Assembly (NCBI GenBank): GCA_014238945.1
Contig: JABAAB010000116.1
Span: forward strand, 34,403-98,402
Reading direction: 5' to 3'
DNA length: 64,000 nt
Origin: Lysobacterales bacterium
GTDB lineage: Bacteria > Pseudomonadota > Gammaproteobacteria > Xanthomonadales > SZUA-36
In this document: positions 53,248-63,766 of the stretch, one piece after another
Layout of the letters: every line of letters starts with the position of its first letter
Position numbering within the stretch: position 1 is the stretch's first letter
Program-made: the position numbers and the translations under genes
Notes under the pieces: model-generated
The model's database searches: none
What the model was told of the DNA's origin: nothing
What the model saw: only the letters and a program-made list of their open reading frames with translations

Positions 53248-54630
53248 ATGCGAAACAAACGCAAAGGCCGGGTACTGATGGTTGACGACGACCGTGACGC
53301 ACTTGTGGCCGCACGCCTGCTGTTGAAAAAATCGTTTGCGGTGGTCCAGACCGAAGCAGACCCGCAAAATCTGCCGCAATTGCTCCAGACCAGCCATTGG
53401 GATGTCATTCTCCTGGATATGAATTTTTCCCCGGGCACCAATACTGGTCGCGAGGGAATGCAATGGCTCGAGGTCATTCTGAATAATGCCCCGGCAGCAG
53501 TGGTGATCATGATGACCGCGTATGGGGATGTAGAGACCGCAGTCTCAGCCATCAGGAAAGGCGCATCAGATTTTGTCCTCAAACCCTGGCAAAACGAGAA
53601 AATGCTGGCCACGGTTATGGCAGCATCGCGACTGGCGGACTCACGCAACGAGGTAGACCGCTTACGTTCAAGACAACAGGAGATATCCGGAGCCAGCAGC
53701 GGTTCCGAGCAAATAATTGGAAGCTCACCCGCCATGCAAAAGGTGTTCGCACTCCTGCACAAATCGGCACCAACAGACGCCAATGTTTTGATCACCGGGG
53801 AAAACGGCACCGGCAAGGAACTGGTTGCACGTGAGTTGCACCGCCAATCCGCCCGCAACAGTGATATTTTTCTTACGGTGGACCTGGGCGCGATACCCGA
53901 CACCCTGTTTGAAAGTGAATTATTTGGTCATGTCAAAGGCGCCTTCACCGATGCTTCACGTGATCGTATCGGCCGATTCCAGGCAGCCAGTGGTGGCACC
54001 TTGTTCCTCGATGAAATTGGAAATTTGCCATTGCATTTGCAGTCAAAATTACTCAGCGTGCTCGAGCAGAGACAGGTGACACCGGTGGGCAGTGAACAGG
54101 CCGTGGAAATAGACCTGCGGCTGATTTGTGCAACCAATAGACGCCTGGGAGAAATGGTGGTCGAAGGTACGTTCCGGGAAGACCTTTTGTACCGGATCAA
54201 TACCATTGAAATTCCCCTGCCCGCATTGCACGATCGCGAAGGCGACCTGCCCACCCTGCTGGAGCACTTTGCTGAATTCTATGCACGCAAATATGGACAG
54301 GCACGCAAGCGGTTTTCCGCCGGGGCACTCAAACGGCTTCAGCAATACCGATGGCCCGGTAACATCAGGGAATTACGCCATGCGGTAGAACGGGCCGTCA
54401 TCATGTCCGAAGGACAGGTATTTGATGCAGCAGATTTCCTGATGGAGGTACCCAGAACCACCGACAACTCAAGCCCCACCGGCACCGACAGCCTGCGTCT
54501 GGATGAGATTGAGCGACAGGCAATCAGCACCGCATTGAACCAGCACCAGGGCAATATCAGCCGGCCTGCCAGGGAACTGGGTATTACCCGTACATCGTTG
54601 TATCGACGTATGGAAAAACATGGTCTCTGA
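53248..54630 (+). CDS. NtrC-family sigma-54-dependent response regulator
   Basis: 460 residues from ATG 53248; the open frame extends further upstream but the receiver domain begins here. Receiver domain with phosphoacceptor D57 (VILLDMNF), T90 (IMMTAYG) and K112 (VLKPW). AAA+ domain: Walker A GENGTGKE (184-191), the sigma-54 contact loop reads GAFTDA (231-236; usual GAFTGA), Walker B GGTLFLDEIGN (249-259). A Fis-type HTH closes it (NQHQGNISRPARELGITRTS). GAFTDA is found in the subgroup of activators linked to export operons, as I recall. It overlaps the sensor kinase by eleven bases and lies between two sigma-54 promoters. Confidence 0.9.
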   Translation: MRNKRKGRVLMVDDDRDALVAARLLLKKSFAVVQTEADPQNLPQLLQTSHWDVILLDMNFSPGTNTGREGMQWLEVILNNAPAAVVIMMTAYGDVETAVSAIRKGASDFVLKPWQNEKMLATVMAASRLADSRNEVDRLRSRQQEISGASSGSEQIIGSSPAMQKVFALLHKSAPTDANVLITGENGTGKELVARELHRQSARNSDIFLTVDLGAIPDTLFESELFGHVKGAFTDASRDRIGRFQAASGGTLFLDEIGNLPLHLQSKLLSVLEQRQVTPVGSEQAVEIDLRLICATNRRLGEMVVEGTFREDLLYRINTIEIPLPALHDREGDLPTLLEHFAEFYARKYGQARKRFSAGALKRLQQYRWPGNIRELRHAVERAVIMSEGQVFDAADFLMEVPRTTDNSSPTGTDSLRLDEIERQAISTALNQHQGNISRPARELGITRTSLYRRMEKHGL

Positions 54631-55973
54631 CCGCTATCGGCAAATATTTCTGCTGCAGTTGGTACTGTTGCTGACCAACTGTTTTGTATTGATATGGCTG
54701 GTGCTGTCATCCGCCTGGTACGCAGTCATCGTTGTTTCTCTGGTGGTGCTGGTGATACAGGTACTGCTGGTGGTGCGCTATCTTGACCAGTCCAACCGCG
54801 CCATTGCCCGCTTCCTGATGTCGGTCAAGTACGACGATGTTTCCCAGGGTTTCTATCGTGAAGAAGCCCCAAAATCGTTTCGGCAATTGGGTGCAGCCAT
54901 GGAAGATGTGGTGACGGGACTGATTGAGACCCGTACCCAGAAGGAAGAGCAGGCAACCTATATGCGCGTGCTGGTTCAACATATCCCGGTCGTGGTGGTG
55001 GCCCTGCGCGATGATGAGAGTGTTTCTCTGTTCAACAACGCTGCACGGCGTCTCTTCGGTGTCAGTCAAATACGTGACCTGGACCAGTTGCGCGAATTTG
55101 ACCCGAGCCTGGCCGAGGCGATCAGGGTGTTGGAACCCGGTGGCGAAAGACTGGTCAGGGTGGTCCAGGACAACGGTCTGCTGCAACTGAACATCAGCGC
55201 CACTTCGCTGAAATTGCGTGGCCGGGCCGAAAAAATCGTATCGGTACAGGATATCCAGGGTCAACTGGAGAACCAGGAGATGGAGGCCTGGAAAAAACCT
55301 GATCCGGGTTCTGACCCACGAAATCATGGACTCGGTGACGCCGATTACCTCGCTGGCTCAAACTGCCAGTGAAACGGTAGACGACCTGATTACAAGTCTG
55401 CCGGAGAACAGCAATATGCACGAGGATTTACGCGATACCTTCGACGCACTCGATACCGTCGGCAGACGTGGTGCGGGCTTGATGCGTTTTGTTGAAAGTT
55501 ACCGCAGCCTGACACGTCTGCCCAAGGCCAAGATCAGGATATTCCGCCTGGAGAACTGTGTGCAGCACATCAGCACACTGATGTCTGAGTCCATGAAGAA
55601 GCAGGGTGTGGTTTTTCGGACCGGTCTCGAGCCATCCAGCCTGGAACTCAGCGGTGATCCGGAATTACTGGAGCAGGCCGTCATCAACCTGCTGAAGAAT
55701 GCCCAGGACGCAGTATCGGAAAGCAAGTCACCTGAAATCAGTTTACGAGCACCATTGGGAGACAAGGGACGCATCATCATCGCTGTCAGCGACAATGGTT
55801 CCGGAATGGATGAGGATATACGCAGCAATATCTTTATACCGTTTTTCACCACCAATCGTCATGGCACCGGAGTTGGTATGAGCCTGGTTCGCCAGATCAT
55901 CCGTCTTCACCGGGGCCAGGTTGGTATCCGCAGCGAACCCGGAAACGGCACGGAAATCAGGCTGCGATTCTGA
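54620..55973 (+). pseudogene. Sensor histidine kinase split by a one-base frameshift
   Basis: The first frame (54620-55372) encodes two helices (FLLQLVLLLTNCFVLIWLVL and VIVVSLVVLVIQVLLVV), a HAMP-like linker and a PAS-like domain (VVVVALRDDESVSLFNNAAR). It then shifts at an A6 run at 55292-55297 and ends at 55372. The other frame (to 55973) continues with the kinase core: LIRVLTHEIMDSVTPITSLA (H-box), EQAVINLLKNAQDAV (N-box), AVSDNGSGMDED (G1) and HGTGVGMSLVRQI (G2). One A fewer would restore one protein of about 450 residues. It follows and overlaps its response regulator. Real mutation, slippage or a sequencing error are all possible. Confidence 0.8.
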
Positions 55974-56005
55974 TTCAATCGACTCGATTCTGATTCAATC
56001 GACTC
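55966..56005. repeat. 20-bp tandem duplication at the kinase stop
   Basis: GATTCTGATTCAATCGACTC occurs twice head to tail (55966-55985 and 55986-56005). The first copy contains the kinase's stop codon (TGA at 55971), so the second copy does not alter the protein. It has the appearance of a recent slippage duplication. Confidence 0.9.
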
Positions 56006-56203
56006 GCCGGCATTTGACGAATCATGAGGATATGTGGATAATATGTGCCACACTTGGCGGGGAGGCTAAGGGGGAGGTATTGGTGTCCAGCACCGCAATT
56101 CTCGTTGCAAGCTGCAAACATTACCTGCCGATATCAAATCTCAGTGACAATGGGCTGACAAACCTGATTCACAAGTAATTGATATATAAAGCTTAGTGCG
56201 CCC

Positions 56204-56220
56204 TGGCATACCAATTGCAT
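56204..56220 (+). promoter_or_regulatory. Sigma-54 (-24/-12) promoter of the M43 metalloprotease gene
   Basis: TGGCATACCAATTGCAT is a close match to TGGCAC-N5-TTGCA, with GG (56205-56206) and GC (56217-56218) ten bases apart. The transcript would start about 56230, and the metalloprotease ATG is at 56264 with AGGAGA in front. The NtrC-type regulator is encoded 1.6 kb upstream on the same strand. GCATACCAAT occurs twice in tandem here, partly over the -12 region, giving a short direct repeat. Confidence 0.7.
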
Positions 56221-56263
56221 ACCAATGACCGATGGCCTTTCACAAAACAGGAGACATACACTC

Positions 56264-57244
<981 letters not shown>

Positions 57245-57290
57245 CCAGCGACGGCCCTGATGAAAGCAGGCCGTGACAGACAGAAATAAT

Positions 57291-57318
57291 GGGGCGTCAT
57301 CAAGACGCCCCTTTTTTT
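57291..57318 (+). terminator. Intrinsic terminator after the metalloprotease gene
   Basis: GGGGCGTC and GACGCCCC pair as a perfect eight-base stem around ATCAA, followed by seven T. It separates the metalloprotease from the next gene, whose ATG at 57326 is only eight bases downstream. Confidence 0.92.
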
Positions 57319-57325
57319 GAGGTGT

Positions 57326-57805
57326 ATGCTGAAGCCAATGATGCCCCGGTTTGAAACACTTGTAAGCTGTGCCTGGTTGGCATTACTCACTACTTTCGTC
57401 ATACCAGCCTGCGCCGACCAGGATCTGCGGCCACCTTTGACCGCCCAGAACAAACGGTCAGCACCACCGTCAATACTCGCATGTGATACAAATCAACTGA
57501 CCTCTTTTGATGGTGTTGTTTCTGTATTCCAAAGGGGCAATGATTCAACAACCATTACGATCAACACCGACTGGGATACCATAGAGACTGTGACCATCGA
57601 ACACCCAGACCCGCAAGGACTGTTGCAATTCCTGATGCAGGACGGTCAACCGTTTGAGCAAAAAGACTGGTCCCGGATCGAAACTGAACCTGGGATACTG
57701 ATAGACGGGATGCGCGCGGTTGTATGGTTTTGTCTTGATGAGACCACCCAACCGGTGATCGACTGGCGGCCAGCGGAACCCGGGCATCAAACCCGATCCC
57801 GTTAA
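57326..57805 (+). CDS. Secreted hypothetical protein
   Basis: 159 residues from ATG 57326, with GAGG five bases upstream. A signal peptide (LVSCAWLALLTTFVIPACAD) precedes a beta-rich mature part with two cysteines (ILACDTNQL, WFCLDET), probably a disulfide. No family is recognised. Its promoter must overlap the terminator of the preceding gene or lie inside it; readthrough from that gene is also possible. Confidence 0.6.
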   Translation: MLKPMMPRFETLVSCAWLALLTTFVIPACADQDLRPPLTAQNKRSAPPSILACDTNQLTSFDGVVSVFQRGNDSTTITINTDWDTIETVTIEHPDPQGLLQFLMQDGQPFEQKDWSRIETEPGILIDGMRAVVWFCLDETTQPVIDWRPAEPGHQTRSR

Positions 57806-57954
57806 TTTTTGCGAAATGTCCATTCATTAGCGGTAAACCACGACTTTAGACCCTATTCAAGACCGGCAATTAAATAGATACTGTGCTTCGGTCAAATATC
57901 ATCGGTTTATTCGGGCAGCCTGCCCATACCGGTGCAATAAGTGGGAGAGAAGAA

Positions 57955-58659
57955 ATGTCAGAGAATTCATATTCCGTGTTCAACGCTATGGCGGATATCA
58001 TTGCATCACCCGGCAAGGCCCTTGATGAAGCAAAGAATCATACATCGTGGCTCTGGTGGCCATTACTGATCAACATGCTGCTGGCATCAGGCCTGTTCAT
58101 TTATTACTACAGCTGGGTCGATTTTGCCTGGCTGGTTGAAGAGACCATCCGCCAGACACCCGTAGAACGACGTGCGGAAAGCGCAGATGCCATCCGTGAA
58201 TTCATGCAACCCGGTCGCAGCACCTGGACCACGGTTATCGCTATCGTCATCATGTCATTCCTGATCTACACCATCCAGGCGACCTACCTGCACCTGGCCA
58301 ACAAACTCACCACCGGTGCTGAAATCGGCTTCGGAAAGTGGTTTTCTTTCTCCGTGTGGACGGCCTTTGTGGGTGTGCTTGGGACACTGGCCGGTTTTGC
58401 GGCGATCCTGATGTCCGATTCAAACCAGATGGCAACCCAGGGCATCGCGGTGTTGTCGATGAATTCCCTGCTGATCCACGCCAATGCCGGTGACCCCTGG
58501 TTCACCTGGGCAAGTTCGCTGACACTGATCAATTTCTGGACATTTTTCCTGATGAGTATCGGCTATGCCCGCTGGACAGGCGCTACCATGATGAAATCAA
58601 CCATCATCGCGGTGCTTCCCTGGGCGGCGATCTTCGGCATTTGGGCCGCGACCATCTGA
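57955..58659 (+). CDS. Yip1-family membrane protein
   Basis: 234 residues from ATG 57955 (frame open from 57883, but GGGAGAGAAG precedes this ATG). Five helices, beginning SWLWWPLLINMLLASGLFIY, follow a hydrophilic start (VFNAMADIIASPGKALDEAK) as in bacterial Yip1/YIF1-like proteins. The first gene of the 57.9-61.9 kb export operon, ending 16 bases before the adaptor. A link to the exporter is inferred from position. Confidence 0.8.
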   Translation: MSENSYSVFNAMADIIASPGKALDEAKNHTSWLWWPLLINMLLASGLFIYYYSWVDFAWLVEETIRQTPVERRAESADAIREFMQPGRSTWTTVIAIVIMSFLIYTIQATYLHLANKLTTGAEIGFGKWFSFSVWTAFVGVLGTLAGFAAILMSDSNQMATQGIAVLSMNSLLIHANAGDPWFTWASSLTLINFWTFFLMSIGYARWTGATMMKSTIIAVLPWAAIFGIWAATI

Positions 58660-58675
58660 CCAACGGTAGAACTTC

Positions 58676-59884
58676 ATGAAAAAGATCCTCATATTTGCCG
58701 GCCTGGCAGCACTGCTGGTGGGTCTGCCCCTGGTATCAAAATTGACCGGGGGAAGCGAAGCCAAGCAGGTTGAACTGCACACGGTGGGTTACGAGCTGAT
58801 CAAGAGTTCGATCCTGGCATCGGGCACCCTGGCTTTCCGTGAACAGGTACAACTGCGATCCGAGGTGATTGGACAGGTTACCGATTTGCATGTGGAAGAA
58901 GCTGACGAGGTCAATAAGGGAGACCTGGTGATCACCCTTGACCCCAAGTCCTACCAGGCCCAGGTGGAGCAGGCGGAAGCGCGCGTGCGCATCCAGCAAA
59001 TTGCAATTGAGCGTCAGGAATTGCTGATCAAGACTCTGGCGGACCGATTCGAGCGCCAAAAAACCATGTTCGCCAGGAACCTCGTGGATGAGGACAGCTA
59101 CGAGGCCATCGAAAGCGAATTGTCACTGGCCCGGGTGGACTTACGGTCATTGCAGGAATCACTGTCGCAGGCGCGTGCAGCCCTGGACCAGTCCAATGAT
59201 TTGCTCAGCAAAACACAGATCCGGTCACCCATTGACGGCGTCATCATCCAGCTTGATATCAAGGTCGGGGAAACCGTGATCGCCGGTACGACCAATATAC
59301 CCGGATCAACCATGATGGTGGTTGCCGACCCTTCCGAAACCCTTACCGAGGTGCAGGTGGACGAAGCGGATATCGCCCAGGTCCTGGTAGGCCAGAATGC
59401 AGATATATTTACTGCGGCCTACCCGGATACACCGCTTTCCGGCACGGTTCAGTCCATCGCGTCGGTTGCACGACAATTACCAGGTCAGGTCAGTCTGTCG
59501 TTCAAGGTCAAGATCCTTCTGGATGACCAGGACACCATGGCGATACGGCCCGGTATGAGTGTGCGCGCAGACATCTATACCCAGAGCAGCCAGGAAACAC
59601 TGGCGGTTCCGGTTCAGGCGGTTCTTTACGATGAAGATCTCGAAGAAGAAACCGAGGGTGAAGAGGAGCAAGCCTACGTCTTTGTCATACTGGATGGAAA
59701 AGCCGTTCGTAAGGATGTGAAGACCGGTCTTTCCAGTGACAGCGACCAGGAAATAAGCGAGGGGGTGAAAGAAGGTGATCGGGTGATATCGGGCCCGTTC
59801 AGGACTTTGAAGCATCTGAACGAAGGTGAGGATGTCGAAGAGAAAGACGAAGAAGAAGACGAAGATGGGAATGATGAAGACTGA
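58676..59884 (+). CDS. HlyD/MacA-like periplasmic adaptor
   Basis: 402 residues. N-terminal anchor ([17 protein letters not shown]), lipoyl/barrel ([19 protein letters not shown]), a coiled-coil hairpin (about 100-190), then [20 protein letters not shown], typical of membrane-fusion proteins. The C-terminus is very acidic: a run of Glu and Asp ends the protein ([15 protein letters not shown]). TGATG couples it to the ATPase gene. With the next two genes it forms a MacAB-type exporter; an outer-membrane channel gene is not visible in the window. The same layout is presumably what was lost at 52565-53147. Confidence 0.88.
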   Translation: MKKILIFAGLAALLVGLPLVSKLTGGSEAKQVELHTVGYELIKSSILASGTLAFREQVQLRSEVIGQVTDLHVEEADEVNKGDLVITLDPKSYQAQVEQAEARVRIQQIAIERQELLIKTLADRFERQKTMFARNLVDEDSYEAIESELSLARVDLRSLQESLSQARAALDQSNDLLSKTQIRSPIDGVIIQLDIKVGETVIAGTTNIPGSTMMVVADPSETLTEVQVDEADIAQVLVGQNADIFTAAYPDTPLSGTVQSIASVARQLPGQVSLSFKVKILLDDQDTMAIRPGMSVRADIYTQSSQETLAVPVQAVLYDEDLEEETEGEEEQAYVFVILDGKAVRKDVKTGLSSDSDQEISEGVKEGDRVISGPFRTLKHLNEGEDVEEKDEEEDEDGNDED

Positions 59885-60636
59885 TGCAGATGGGTGAACA
59901 CAGCCCGCCGGTCATCCAGCTGCAGGATGTTTTCCGAACCTACACCATGGGTGACCAGGTACTCAATGCACTCGATGGCGTGGATATTGAAATCGCACGA
60001 AATGAGTATATTGCCATCGTAGGTGCATCCGGCTCTGGGAAATCAACCATGATGAATATCATCGGCTGCCTGGACCGCGCCACACAGGGCGACTACCTGC
60101 TCAACGGAACCAACGTCGGTGACATGAACGAGGTGGAACTGGCACAGGCACGCAACCGGGAAATCGGTTTTGTATTCCAGAGTTTCAACCTGTTATCACG
60201 GGCATCCGCACTGAAAAACGTGATGCAACCACTGGTCTACCGGAGTATTCCCAGACCCGAACGCAAACGCATTGCCACCGAAGCACTGGAGCGGGTCGGT
60301 CTGGGTGACCGGATGCATCATTTACCCAACCAGCTTTCAGGCGGACAGCGCCAGCGGGTTGCCATTGCGCGTGCCCTGGTTGGTCATCCCGCCATATTGC
60401 TGGCGGATGAACCCACCGGAAACCTCGACAGCAAGACCAGCCGTGAAATCATGGCTTTGATCGACCAACTGCACGAGGAGGGCCAGACCATCATCATGGT
60501 GACCCATGAGCCGGATATCGCAGAACACTGTGAGCGTGTGATCAGCCTGGAGGATGGCCGGGTGAATTCGGACAGCCTCAATAATGGCTCTGACAGCACC
60601 TTATTAAGTGGTCCGCTGGGGGATGTAAAACACTGA
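59884..60636 (+). CDS. MacB-type ABC transporter ATPase
   Basis: 250 residues (an ATG two codons later is also possible). Walker [17 protein letters not shown], signature [15 protein letters not shown], Walker [15 protein letters not shown] and the His switch IIMVTHEPD are intact. It belongs to the LolD/MacB group, which uses ATP to drive mechanotransmission rather than direct passage. It overlaps both neighbours by one base. Confidence 0.92.
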   Translation: MQMGEHSPPVIQLQDVFRTYTMGDQVLNALDGVDIEIARNEYIAIVGASGSGKSTMMNIIGCLDRATQGDYLLNGTNVGDMNEVELAQARNREIGFVFQSFNLLSRASALKNVMQPLVYRSIPRPERKRIATEALERVGLGDRMHHLPNQLSGGQRQRVAIARALVGHPAILLADEPTGNLDSKTSREIMALIDQLHEEGQTIIMVTHEPDIAEHCERVISLEDGRVNSDSLNNGSDSTLLSGPLGDVKH

Positions 60637-61865
60637 TGTTTGCACTGCTTGAAAGCATTCGCTCGGCACTGGAGTCCATACGCGCACACGGATTCCGTTC
60701 CTTGCTGACCTCGCTGGGTATTATCATCGGTGTGATGTCCGTCATCGCCGTGGTATCCATAGTCCAGGGGCTTTCCTATACCATCAACGCGCAATTCTCC
60801 GGTTTGGGTGGAAATTCCCTGACGGTGCGTTCCTACACCCCCTTCAAAAAACAGTTACAGGGCCGCTTTGCCAAGCTGCGGGACAGTGACATGCAACTGA
60901 TCGCCCGCCAGATTGACGGGATTTCACACATTACGCCGATCATATACACCCAAAGCGGCAGACGCGGGGCCATCAGCTACCGCTCACAATCCTCGTTTTC
61001 ACAGGTAATCGGTATAGGACCCAGCTACCTGGACGTCAATGGTGTCTATCCCGAACAGGGACGTTTTTTCACCGCCGATGACGATGCACGCCGCCGCCTG
61101 GTCTGTGCCGTGGGTGTGGATGTATTGGAAAACCTGGAAATGCCGGACGATTCCATCGGGGAATTTTTCCGTATCGGAAATGAGTGGTGCAAGGTCGTGG
61201 GTGTGATTGAAAGACGCGGCGAATTGCTGGGTTTTCCCCAGGACGATTACGTGTTGCTGCCCTATGGAACGGCCAAGCGGATCATGGGTGCATCCCGTGA
61301 CCTGGATATTCAGATCCAGTTATTGGTGGACGACATGAATCGCCAGGACGAGGTCAAGGAGCGGATCCGTCGGGTACTGCGCCAGGAACATGGTCTGAAA
61401 TCCGGTGACCCCGATGATTTCAAGGTACAGACCCCAGAACAATTGACCGCCTCTTTTAATACCGTCATCAACACCATTACTGCGGTGTCCGCCGGGATTG
61501 TGGGTATTTCATTGCTGGTGGGTGGAATCGGTATCATGAACATCATGTTGGTCTCGGTCACCGAACGAACCCGTGAAATCGGTATCCTCAAGGCTCTGGG
61601 TGCAACGCGCCAGAATATACTGATGCAGTTCTTAATCGAAGCAATGACCCTGTGTATGATTGGCGGCCTGGTAGGTGTCGCACTTGGCTATGGACTGGGG
61701 GCATTGGTGGCTGCGATGCTGCCCGGATTTCCGGAAGCCCATGTTCCCCTGTGGGCAGTTACATTAAGTTTTGGTTTCTGCGCTGCAGTGGGTATTATTT
61801 TTGGTATTGTACCCGCTGCCAAGGCAGCCCAACTGGACCCCATTGACGCACTCAGATACGAGTAA
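60636..61865 (+). CDS. MacB/FtsX-family ABC permease
   Basis: 409 residues. One N-terminal helix (LLTSLGIIIGVMSVIAVVSI), a periplasmic MacB-PCD domain of about 230 residues, then three helices (IVGISLLVGGIGIMNIMLVS onwards) with ERTREIGILKALGATRQNIL, and the C-terminal PIDALRYE. It is the intact counterpart of the permease fragment at 52565-52741. The exporter probably moves a lipid, peptide or drug across the envelope; no direct evidence. Confidence 0.9.
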   Translation: MFALLESIRSALESIRAHGFRSLLTSLGIIIGVMSVIAVVSIVQGLSYTINAQFSGLGGNSLTVRSYTPFKKQLQGRFAKLRDSDMQLIARQIDGISHITPIIYTQSGRRGAISYRSQSSFSQVIGIGPSYLDVNGVYPEQGRFFTADDDARRRLVCAVGVDVLENLEMPDDSIGEFFRIGNEWCKVVGVIERRGELLGFPQDDYVLLPYGTAKRIMGASRDLDIQIQLLVDDMNRQDEVKERIRRVLRQEHGLKSGDPDDFKVQTPEQLTASFNTVINTITAVSAGIVGISLLVGGIGIMNIMLVSVTERTREIGILKALGATRQNILMQFLIEAMTLCMIGGLVGVALGYGLGALVAAMLPGFPEAHVPLWAVTLSFGFCAAVGIIFGIVPAAKAAQLDPIDALRYE

Positions 61866-61869
61866 ATCC

Positions 61870-63660
61870 ATGCAAAAAACAAGATCTTTTAGGCAGCTTA
61901 TGCTGATTTGGGCAGTTGCCGTGGCTGTGACCGCCTGCGAAAAACAAGCACCCGGTGCAGATTCGTTAGCGAAGGAACTGCCTGCCCCGGTGCCCGATCA
62001 TGCGGCAGCAGTCAATGCGGTGGCTGATCACTATTACGCGTTCACACTCGAAACCTCACCCGAGGTGGCCTACTTTGCCGGTGTAGAACTTGAACGTCAC
62101 AATGGTATCAGCGACAACAGCCCGGCAGCCCTCGCTGTGGCGCAGACAACCGAGGACGAAATGCTTGCCGATTTACTGGCCATTGACACGGAAGTATTGA
62201 CCGGCCGTACCGAGTGGATCACCCATGCCTACCTGGTGCAGACCCTTCAATCCTCGGTGGCACAACGGATTTGCCGCAATGAGTTGTGGAATGTCAATCA
62301 AATGGGGGGCTGGCATTCCGGTTACACACAGATTGCCCAATTGCAACCGGTTGGCAGCGATGAGCATCGACAGCAATCACTGTCCCGGTGGTCCAAACTG
62401 GCGTCCTTTGTAGACCAGGAAATCGAAAATCTGAAAAGCGGACTCGAACAGGGTTACTCAGCACCCAAAACAGTAGTTCAACGCGTGATTGACCAGGTGG
62501 ATGGTGTGTTGGCCCTGGAGATCGAACAGTCTCCATTTTATTCACCCGCCGCTCGTGATGAGAATGAGGACTTTGCGAGCGCTACGTTTGAATTGGTGGA
62601 GGGTCAGATTTATCCCACCCTCAAGCGCTACCGCGATTTTCTTGCCGACCAATACCTGCCGGTGGCTCGCGAGGTTCTGGCGATCACCGCCAATCCGGAC
62701 GGACTGGCCTGTTATGAAGCCTCTTTACGGGCTTACACCACGCTTGACCGCTCTGGTGAGGAGGTCTATGCCCTCGGACAAGAAACGGTCGCTGCCAACA
62801 AGGCCAGGGTTATTGAACTGGGTAAGGCAGCCTACGGTCTGGACGAATTCAAGGCCATCATAGATCGTGCGGAAGCTGATCCGTCCGACCGATTCGAAAA
62901 CAGGGAACAATTGCTGCAATTTTCCCGCGACATGGTACAGCGCGCTGAGTCGGAAATGCCCAACTGGGTCGGCATGATGCCGGAACAACCGGTTGAGGTC
63001 GTACCGTTTGAAGAACACGAGGAAGGCACGGGCCGTTCGGCACATTACCGGCCCGCATCCGCGGATCGCCCCGGTGAATACAGGATTCCGCTGCATGAAC
63101 CTGAAGAGCAGTCAAAGGGAAATGCCGAAACCACGGCCTTTCACGAAGCCTGGCCAGGGCATCACCTGCAGGTCGCCGTGGGTCAGTCGGTGGAAGGTCT
63201 GCACCCGGTGACTCAAATCGTCTGGTTCTCGGGCCCCGGTGAGGGTTGGGCACGCTACTCCGAGGCCCTGGCTGAAGAAATGGGCATGTACACCACAACC
63301 GCTGGCCCCATCAAGCGCCGCGCCTGGCCGGCACGGGGCATGGTGGTAGACCCCGGTATCCACCTGTTTGGCTGGACCCGTGAACAGGCCAAGGACTTCA
63401 TGAACGAGTCCGGGCGTTTTCCCGCCAGCCGGGGTGACGAAATGGTCGACCGCATCGCCATATTACCGGGCCAATTAACAGCCTACGATTCCGGCGGCCT
63501 GGAAATCCTGGCACTACGCCGTGAGGCAGAAGAAGTGATGGGCGATGATTTCGATATCCGTGTGTTCCATGACCGGATCCTTGAAAACGGCACCATACCA
63601 TTGGTTCAACTCCGGGCACACATTGAAGACTGGATAGCGGAATACGAAGCAAGCAGGTAA
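61870..63660 (+). CDS. DUF885 family lipoprotein (second copy)
   Basis: 596 residues from ATG 61870. The signal peptide ends in a lipobox (VAVTACEKQ), so the protein is probably lipid anchored, unlike the soluble DUF885 protein at 16457. The metal motif is TTAFHEAWPGHHLQVAVG and the second conserved segment is GPGEGWARYSEALAEEM. It starts five bases after the permease gene, so it likely belongs to the same transcript as the exporter. It may process a substrate made or exported by that system; this is inference. Confidence 0.87.
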   Translation: MQKTRSFRQLMLIWAVAVAVTACEKQAPGADSLAKELPAPVPDHAAAVNAVADHYYAFTLETSPEVAYFAGVELERHNGISDNSPAALAVAQTTEDEMLADLLAIDTEVLTGRTEWITHAYLVQTLQSSVAQRICRNELWNVNQMGGWHSGYTQIAQLQPVGSDEHRQQSLSRWSKLASFVDQEIENLKSGLEQGYSAPKTVVQRVIDQVDGVLALEIEQSPFYSPAARDENEDFASATFELVEGQIYPTLKRYRDFLADQYLPVAREVLAITANPDGLACYEASLRAYTTLDRSGEEVYALGQETVAANKARVIELGKAAYGLDEFKAIIDRAEADPSDRFENREQLLQFSRDMVQRAESEMPNWVGMMPEQPVEVVPFEEHEEGTGRSAHYRPASADRPGEYRIPLHEPEEQSKGNAETTAFHEAWPGHHLQVAVGQSVEGLHPVTQIVWFSGPGEGWARYSEALAEEMGMYTTTAGPIKRRAWPARGMVVDPGIHLFGWTREQAKDFMNESGRFPASRGDEMVDRIAILPGQLTAYDSGGLEILALRREAEEVMGDDFDIRVFHDRILENGTIPLVQLRAHIEDWIAEYEASR

Positions 63661-63692
63661 GGCACTGTTTCAAGTGACGACGCCATTCGGTG

Positions 63693-63766
63693 AATCCCGC
63701 TTTCGCGGGATTGAAGTTCTATTCTCTTAAGATCATCCCGGGGCCGCGAGTAGCGGAACCCGGGAC
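63693..63766. repeat. Bipartite REP-like hairpin element (copy 2, inverted)
   Basis: Hairpin B' AATCCCGC-TTTC-GCGGGATT (63693-63712) is followed after 22 bases by hairpin A' (63735-63766; TCCCGGGGCCGC / GCGGAACCCGGGA). The reverse complement of A' aligns with hairpin A at 33582, so the element is inverted here relative to copy 1. It follows the DUF885 gene. Beyond it, to 64000, I see no gene; the open frame from 63787 has no motif. Confidence 0.7.

Noticed and set aside
55286..55300. Programmed -1 frameshift site (A AAA AAC) in the kinase
   Set aside because: In the zero frame the codons are AAA AAA CCT, so a -1 slip reaches a TGA at once; a +1 or a one-base loss is needed, which does not fit the classical heptamer.
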